64,000 nucleotides of DNA from Musa acuminata AAA Group (lineage: Eukaryota > Streptophyta > Magnoliopsida > Zingiberales > Musaceae). The notes below the pieces were generated by a model. It had not been told where the DNA came from. It saw only the letters and a program-made list of their open reading frames with translations, and made no database searches. Where the stretch lies: the NCBI RefSeq assembly GCF_036884655.1, contig NC_088355.1:41655001-41719000 (forward strand). Reading direction: 5' to 3'. Positions 57,526-64,000 of the stretch are shown piece after piece. Position 1 is the first letter of the stretch. Each line of letters starts with the position of its first letter. A program made the position numbers and the translations under genes.

Positions 57526-57726
57526 CTACCCATAACCTCTTTCAGCGCGAGTTTGCTGAGGAAGAGCAGCTCTCTGTCGGCAAATCCGGGTAGGTGGAAG
57601 CTCGAACGACTTGCGACCACTTGCCGTCATCGCTGTTTCCGGATTCCCCCCTGCTTCAGGTTTTGCCTTTTCATCAAGTAAATTAACATTCGACTGGAGA
57701 TTATGAGTCGAGGTGGATGTAGCCAT
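57526..57726 (-). CDS. Hypothetical 66-aa protein
   Basis: A single open frame starting MATSTSTHNLQ and ending TRAERGYG, hydrophilic, with a basic Arg-rich second half (PPTRICRQRAALPQQ). It has protein-like composition and stands alone between the LTR at 57426 and the next repeat. I do not recognise a family. It could be a small gene or chance. Confidence 0.3.
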   Translation of the reverse strand: MATSTSTHNLQSNVNLLDEKAKPEAGGNPETAMTASGRKSFELPPTRICRQRAALPQQTRAERGYG

Positions 57727-58276
57727 CGATCGATGATGAGCTTGGGATTTTGTGAGCTACACCTGTTTGCTTTAATGTCCAAAAGAGTCTTAGTGCATGT
57801 AGTCATCGAGCTGTAGTGAAAATAGAAAGAATTCTCGTGAGATTATTCATGTGTTCCATCTCATACAACCTGTGATAATGACATACCCAACGACGTCTCG
57901 GTCCCAACATTGGCAATACAAACAACAACCTTTACGTTTCGTATTGATTGATGCAATCAAGTGATAGGTTCCCCCGGTCCACTTGCTTCTCACGCTGTCA
58001 ACGTGGTAGGTTCCCCCGGAATTATTAGGCCTCGGTCACATGTTGGCCTATGGGAGCATCAAACATTTGTTCTTGTTTTAACCAACATGGAAACACACGC
58101 ACGTCTCTTGTTGGATCATCACCTTCCATTTGTTAGTGGACTTGTCACCAGACCTATGGAACTACTCCAAAGAAATTACAAAAGCATCTTTCCAGAACAT
58201 AAAGTATGGCGTTAATAATTTGGATTACGACGCGCCTTTAACCCCTCCCTTTTTTTTCTTTTTAGACAATTTTATC

Positions 58277-58335
<59 letters not shown>

Positions 58336-58690
58336 AAGGGTTTTGTTTAGACATCAAGTACTAATGCAAATACTAAATAATAGGTGACCTCTTCTCTCGA
58401 CAAAATAAAATAGCCAGCTGCCTTCTTTTAAAGCGCAAATTATATAGTTGGCCTCGGCAGGGAAAAGACGAGAGACGAAAACATACATAGTGACCATCCA
58501 CTAATTGATACAAAAATATGAATGATTGGCAACTGATATGAGCTAATATCAGCATCATGATACCTTAACAATGCACATAACACGTATCTTAAGGCCGGCC
58601 ATTTATATGGAGAGTGATCTTTTGCTCAGCAAGCCCTAACATTTGCTATTTACAACAGCCACCGAGAAGGTCGCCACGCGTGCGACGCCC
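57727..58690. other. Intergenic region with (TA)n tract
   Basis: It contains a (TA)n microsatellite at about 58279-58332 and a short direct repeat GGTAGGTTCCCCCGG-like at 57963 and 58004. No gene is seen. Confidence 0.5.
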
Positions 58691-59037
58691 TTAGAACCTG
58701 CGGCAGAAGCAGAGGCCGGCCCACTCCCACACGTGCGACCCGTCCCGCCGGCGCGTCCGCCTCGGTGCTGCCACCCGGAGCGGTCCGCCCCGCCCCCCCG
58801 ACTCCGTCAGCAACTCCCACAAGACGTGCACGTCCTCGTACTCGCACGTACTCACCTCCTCCCTCAGCCGCGTCAGCCCTGCGAGATAGCACCGGGAGAA
58901 GAGGAATTAAACCCGGCCGTCCGAAGGAGGCATTGGGTGCGGAAGAGGGACTCACCGGATTTGCTGATCCCGAGGCGGATGGCGACGCCTGCCCAGACCC
59001 TCCTCATCGGCGATGTTACCCGATCCCACCAAGCCAT
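58691..59037 (-). CDS. 89-aa plant protein with YEDVxVxW motif, two exons
   Basis: On the minus strand exons 59037-58956 and 58878-58691 join to 270 bases, 89 aa. The junction is ATCCG/gtgagt...cgcag/GG. The protein starts MAWWDRVTSPMRRVWAGVAI, continues LTRLREEVSTCEYEDVHVLW and ELLTES, then a basic Arg-rich segment, and ends VWEWAGLCFCRRF. Small plant proteins with a C-x-YEDV-x-V-M/L-W core occur in many species; their role is not known to me. The chosen frame is supported because the motif spans the region after the junction and the frame ends in a Trp/Cys-rich tail. The other open frames here, on both strands, are shadows. A (CT)n tract on the minus strand just upstream (59050-59082) fits a plant leader. 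Confidence 0.7.
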
Positions 59038-59047
59038 CCCTCGCCCC

Positions 59048-59083
<36 letters not shown>

Positions 59084-59590
59084 TTGAAGAGGACGCTCAC
59101 CGATCCGAAGGTGAGGTCCTCCAAATGCCCCCTTTTAAAAGCCACATCTCTGTTCACCGCCGAACCCAAACCCTCTACCGAGTCGCCACGTGCCGGTCAC
59201 TTCCTCTTGGAATACCTCCCCGTCGGACGGGAAGATTTTTCTTTTCCCGCTCCCCAACGGTGCCATCCACCGACACGTAAGTGTGGGGACCACCAGATCA
59301 TCCCGTTATCCGTGATTTGAATCGGATTGGAGGCATCAGATCTGAAACAGCAGCTGACTGTGCCCTATACTCGCGCGATGACTGCGATAAAAAGTATGGG
59401 GGTGTCCGACATCGCGGCCCACAAGCGAGTTAGGTATGCCAGAGCGTAACGGTCGCGAACGGTGGGCCGGGTTTGATCCGAGTAGGTTAACTACCAGCGG
59501 CGGACCGTTGGGGACGTGCTGCAGGAAACGGCCGTAGTCTTGCAACGCCGTGATCATTCGATCCGTCACCATCGTGATTCAATCATGGAC
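59038..59590. other. Probable promoter region of the 89-aa gene
   Basis: It begins with the GA/CT tract and continues as a GC-rich stretch to about 59570. The open frames at 59336-59572 have no domain. Confidence 0.4.
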
Positions 59591-62500
59591 CTTCCTCTCT
59601 AACATTTAAATAGGACGAATTTTCGAAAAAAATATTGGTTTTTTTTTTTTCTCTCTAAGAGAATTATTTTTTTTTTTATTTTCTCTCATTAAATATCGTT
59701 ATTTCTTAAAATTTTAAAGACACTCTTGTGTTAATTTTCTTCTCGTTTATTTGTAACTATTGAGTTGATTTTTGATTGTTTGAGTTAGATATCGGTTCGG
59801 AGCCAATCGAGATCCTCTTCTATGTTTATCTCATCTCGACTATAATCAATTCATATGATTTTAAAGATATCAAATCTTATAAAAACTAGGCCGAGGATGT
59901 TCCTGACTAATATCTCTCTTATGATTAAGTTACTTCGAAACTCAAAAGATTTGGAACGAACTCTAAAATTATGTTCACAACTTTTCAAGAAAATTTTCAA
60001 CATATAATAGTCAATTAAACTTTTGATTTGCAAAATACGAGACTAGCTAAACTTTGTACGCACAAGGCTAAACACAAAGAAAGAGAGAGAGAAGATGATG
60101 ATCATATTGTCATTTTGGAGAATAAAGTTAGATATTAAGTTTCAAATTGGGTTCAAGCCCAAGGTGATTAAAAACTCTTTATAAATGGAGCCTAATTGGC
60201 CCATTTTGTTGCATGCCACTCATTTTATTCTTTGTTTAAGATGTGTTAAACCCATTAATTTTGTTAAACCCATATTGCTCGTCAAAATACTTAAGCCCAT
60301 TTTTATGTAATAATTCCGTCTATAAGTAACTCTTTCAATCCTTCATCGTGTCTTAATACTATGAAAGTTTTGATACCAATTGTCATGATATAACTTTGTT
60401 CATAGATAATCATTTCATACTCAAGACCTTTACTAGATCTTAATATTATATTGACTCTAATATCAATTGTTATGATTTTGATGGGACAATTGACATATTA
60501 ACTTTATTGAACCAAAATTATTGATTAGAATGCTTCAATAAAAATTGATAATAATATTATCAAATCCTATAAATCAATCCTAATCTTATTTATCTCTGAT
60601 TTGGTATTAGTTGGGGTGTTACTTTGGTAAATTATTATAATTTACTTTGGTAAATTAAACCTTTTGTAAGGAAAAAATAATATAATGATTAGTCTTTGCT
60701 CCTAACATGAAAAGGCTAAAAGTGCTATTATAAGAATACGATCGTGTGATCTTTTAGTAGGAATAGATGTGGTTTGATTTCTTAGTGTGACATTTCTATA
60801 TATTCATTCACTCATTAGTTCTTTCGTTGTACATCATTTCAACTCAGATCACATTTCATTCATCTCAAGGTTGAGGACAATAACAATAATAATAACAATA
60901 AAATTATAAGTTTCAATTGAAATAATTATATTATAAGGCTACAAAATAACAAAAATATTATGTAATATTCATATCCTCGATCACAAGCATTTATATGCAA
61001 TAAAATTTAAAAATAATAAAAAAATTATAAATAATGATCACTAGCCCAAACAATCCATACAATACATAGATAGATAAATACGTGAAATCTATACATTGTT
61101 TTAGTACATATTATTTACCTTCACAAAGTACATATGTGGACATAAAAATATCTCGAGTACATCAATTGAGAGGTTATAACTATTGCTCTTCTCGATCATC
61201 TGAACCCATTTACCAATTAAACATGAATATTTGTCAAACACACCTCTAATATAATTTAATTAAAAAACTCATGTAAATAAAGCTTACATCGGCTCCAAAC
61301 TTATCGGATATCAAACAATCAAAATCTATCGTAACAAAATTCATAAGGAAAAAATTAATTATTTTTGTCATGTGAAATTTATTATAATGAATAAACTAAA
61401 CTTAAAATATTTATAGAATAATCAAACTCTAAATTAAAAAAGAAAAAGGAAAAATACTTTTATGTGAATTTACTATCTCCGAGTACTTTAAAGAAGTTTA
61501 AAGATACCCAATCCACAATTGGTGGCAAAAAGTTGCCGATACTTAAGATAGAAGTAATGGGTCATGTCATACACTCGGAGAAGATAAGATTTGGCATCCA
61601 TCATGTCTCGAGAGGTTTCATCTCATGTCCTCGGCGGGCCCGGGAGAATCCATGCACAATCATGCATTCGACACCCTTTCTAATTCTCACCTTCTTCCTC
61701 CTTCACAAAGCTTCTTTGTGCCAACCCTCACGTCGAGCTACAAGAGATGGCCATGCACATACTCCACGACAAACACCACTCGCCCAATGAATGATCACAT
61801 AATTTAACTCCAAGAAAACCTCTTATTATTAAGTTGATCTCAATGCCAAGATGCACCAACAAGTTGCGAGCGGTAGCAATCCTATTGTAAGCATCTACAT
61901 TTAGATGTCAATACCAATTCTTCTAACAAACTAATTCTAAAAGTATTAAGTTTAGAACTTTATGGTGTTTGATAGAGTGATTATCGATGATAGCACATTT
62001 TGGATCACATACATCATTGAGAGGATGTTTCTATTAAAAATATTTATATGTTTCAGATAAAAAGAGATATCCCGAGGAGATAGTCATATATCGCTAATGA
62101 TCGAAAGAGTTAGATTATATATATTAAGTTAGTTTGGCTCATACTTAAAATTTTAAACTTCTAAATTTAATTAGTGTCTAATATGATATATGTTTTTCTT
62201 AATTGATTTGATTTGATTAGTCAACATAAAACTACTATAGACTCGAGCTTACGCGGACTAGAATCGAATAAGATATTAGAACTAATCTCTTCGATGCACA
62301 AACAATGCACAAACAAGAGGTGAAAAAGATAAAATCCATTCTTGGATGCACAAACAAGAGGTGAAAAAGATAAAATCATGTATGAAAACTTTGCCCTCTA
62401 TCAGTGTCTAAAAATGCTCTAATTAAGCCAAATGGTAATACTAATCGATTGGAGCAGGTGGGGGGTCCTACCGATTAAAATAACGAAGAGGTGGGTGAGC

Positions 62501-64000
62501 CCCACCACACTCAAATCCAACCAAGCTCCAAATGTGTGCTTGTTTGCAAGCAGCGATGGCCACGTGCCATGTCCCTCCGTGACGTCAGGATCACCACATG
62601 GGCTTTCATCTTTCTTTGTCTCCTTCACCCAAAGATTCCGCTCCTCCAATGGTCAATTCATATTCGTGTTTAGATTTCCTATGATTTATAGGATAGCAAT
62701 AACTTCATAAATTTTAATTATTTGAGATCGATTATTAATTAATATATTTTTAATAATATTTTATATTATTTTTTAAATATATATATATGTCTGATAAACA
62801 AAAATATATATATATATATATATATTATTTTTTAAATATATATATATATATATATATTTTATATTAATATATTTGTTCTCGAAGGAAGTCTAGATAAACA
62901 AAAATCGTTTACCATGAGGTGATAGATAAGATAAATCATACTCATTTTCTCTATTTTAAGATTTTATTATACCTAAAATTATTAAATATTTTTCATAAAA
63001 TAAAATAAATGGTATCGAAGATCACTCAATACTATCCTCCAATAAGTAAAAAAGAAGAGTTGCTAGTCGAAAGATAGCCGAGAGAAGCTCATGTCAACGC
63101 TCTTCTCTTATTCTAAAGTTTATATTGGTTTGATATCAATTTTGACATCAATTGATATAAAATTTATATCATTTGTTATTATTATATAAACATATAAAAT
63201 GAATGATATTGAGATACATGTTTCGATGTGGTATTTAATCAAATCCATAAGCATCGGACGGTAAATATAGACAACCAAAACCGCAAAAGTTTGGGTTAAT
63301 ATATATATTACTACATTTAACTTGCTAATGTTATGTCCACAACGAAATAATGTATATAATGATTATCAAATCTGATTAGGGTTGATATATGTCATGTCAA
63401 TGATTCAACCCAGAAGCTTGAGATAAATCTTAGTATATATAATTGCTTCACTGACCCAGTTATTTATTTATTTATTTTAATTTTAGTATTGATTGTCAAT
63501 TTGATCGAGATTAATATATATCGATTTAAGAACCAATTAAACCCAAAAGATTAAGCTAATAGCTTATGGGTCAAAACCTAATATATGTAACTTAACTCTT
63601 TTAATCCTTATCAAGATCATATTATTCTCTTATTTTTATCTTTCTTCATCTCACACACATGTGGAGATTCATTGTACTAATGAACAGATCACTAATCAGT
63701 AGAGCTACGTGTGAATTATCTCCATCACCATCAAAGCCCCTGTCTTGTTTGGGTGGAGGAGGAACAAATGCCCCACAAGTGCCTCAGGTGAGTATAGGCT
63801 CAATCATAGTGTTCGAAGAAAGATCAAAGATATCGGAAGTGGCTTTTTATTGAATGATTATTAATCTTAGAAATTTAAGCTTTTATGTAATAAGTAAAAG
63901 ATCAGTCGTGAACACATTCATGATTAACGAGGTCAGATTCTCTTCTTCTATCTCCACATTTTAATGCTAATTCGAAAGTTGAGGACTACATCAAGAACTT
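59591..64000. other. AT-rich gene-poor region
   Basis: The stretch has poly-T runs (59638-59690), a dispersed segment at 60510-60620 shared with 35420-35530, and (TA)n tracts around 62775-62862. The open frames at 61464-61807 and 62419-62710 overlap on opposite strands or frames and show no family features. No gene is supported up to the window end. Confidence 0.5.

Noticed and set aside
58643..59320. 225-aa and 171-aa plus-strand frames
   Set aside because: They are Arg/Pro-rich shadows of the GC-rich minus-strand 89-aa gene and include the (GA)n tract.

Overview
This window is plant nuclear DNA. Genes have spliced exons with GT-AG introns, GC-rich exons lie in AT-rich intergenic DNA, and (TA)n and (CT)n microsatellites and decayed retrotransposon pieces are common. 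Protein families (class I formin, NPH3/NPY, class II LOB, QWRF, DUF538) are those of flowering plants. Codon use and a dispersed repeat at about 40.0 and 53.9 kb suggest a monocot, most likely banana or a relative (Musa/Ensete). That species call is inference, not read from a marker gene.

Positions 1 to about 25.6 kb are a repeat-rich DUF538 gene cluster. Six intact single-exon 142-aa genes belong to a 'MALHTIES' subtype (88, 8493, 10365, 13488, 21484, 22970). One intact gene (11680) and two broken copies (1895-2919 and 4812-5075) belong to a 'MASATIDR' subtype. The stretch 1-3222 is an inverted duplicate of about 11360-14020, so each arm carries one gene of each subtype. In the left arm the MASATIDR gene is split by a 591-bp solo LTR with a perfect 5-bp target duplication. 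Between and beyond the arms lie blocks of a degenerate ~76-bp tandem repeat whose units contain two small palindromes. One of these blocks frames a captured 3' fragment of a DUF538 gene. Two related ~1.5-kb solo LTRs, each with its own 5-bp duplication, are nested in an older LTR at 14.7-18.4 kb.

Positions 25.6-59 kb are gene territory. After another solo LTR (25674-26770) come a four-exon class I formin (28918-33986, +), a decayed PPR gene (35742-36208, +), a four-exon NPY/NPH3 BTB gene (39358-42861, +), a two-exon LBD37/38/39-type LOB gene (44162-44893, +), a six-exon QWRF-family microtubule protein (47876-52570, -), a two-exon 91-aa possible secreted peptide precursor (56013-56370, -), and a two-exon 89-aa plant protein of unknown role (58691-59037, -). 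Exon junctions were found by hand from splice sites and reading-frame continuity. From about 59.3 kb to the end I see AT-rich DNA without a gene.

The genes do not form one pathway. Formin and QWRF proteins both act on the cytoskeleton, NPY proteins on auxin-dependent growth, and LBD37-39 on nitrogen response, but I see no sign that they are co-regulated. The distinctive feature of the window is the DUF538 cluster and the ways it has been duplicated, inverted, broken and captured.
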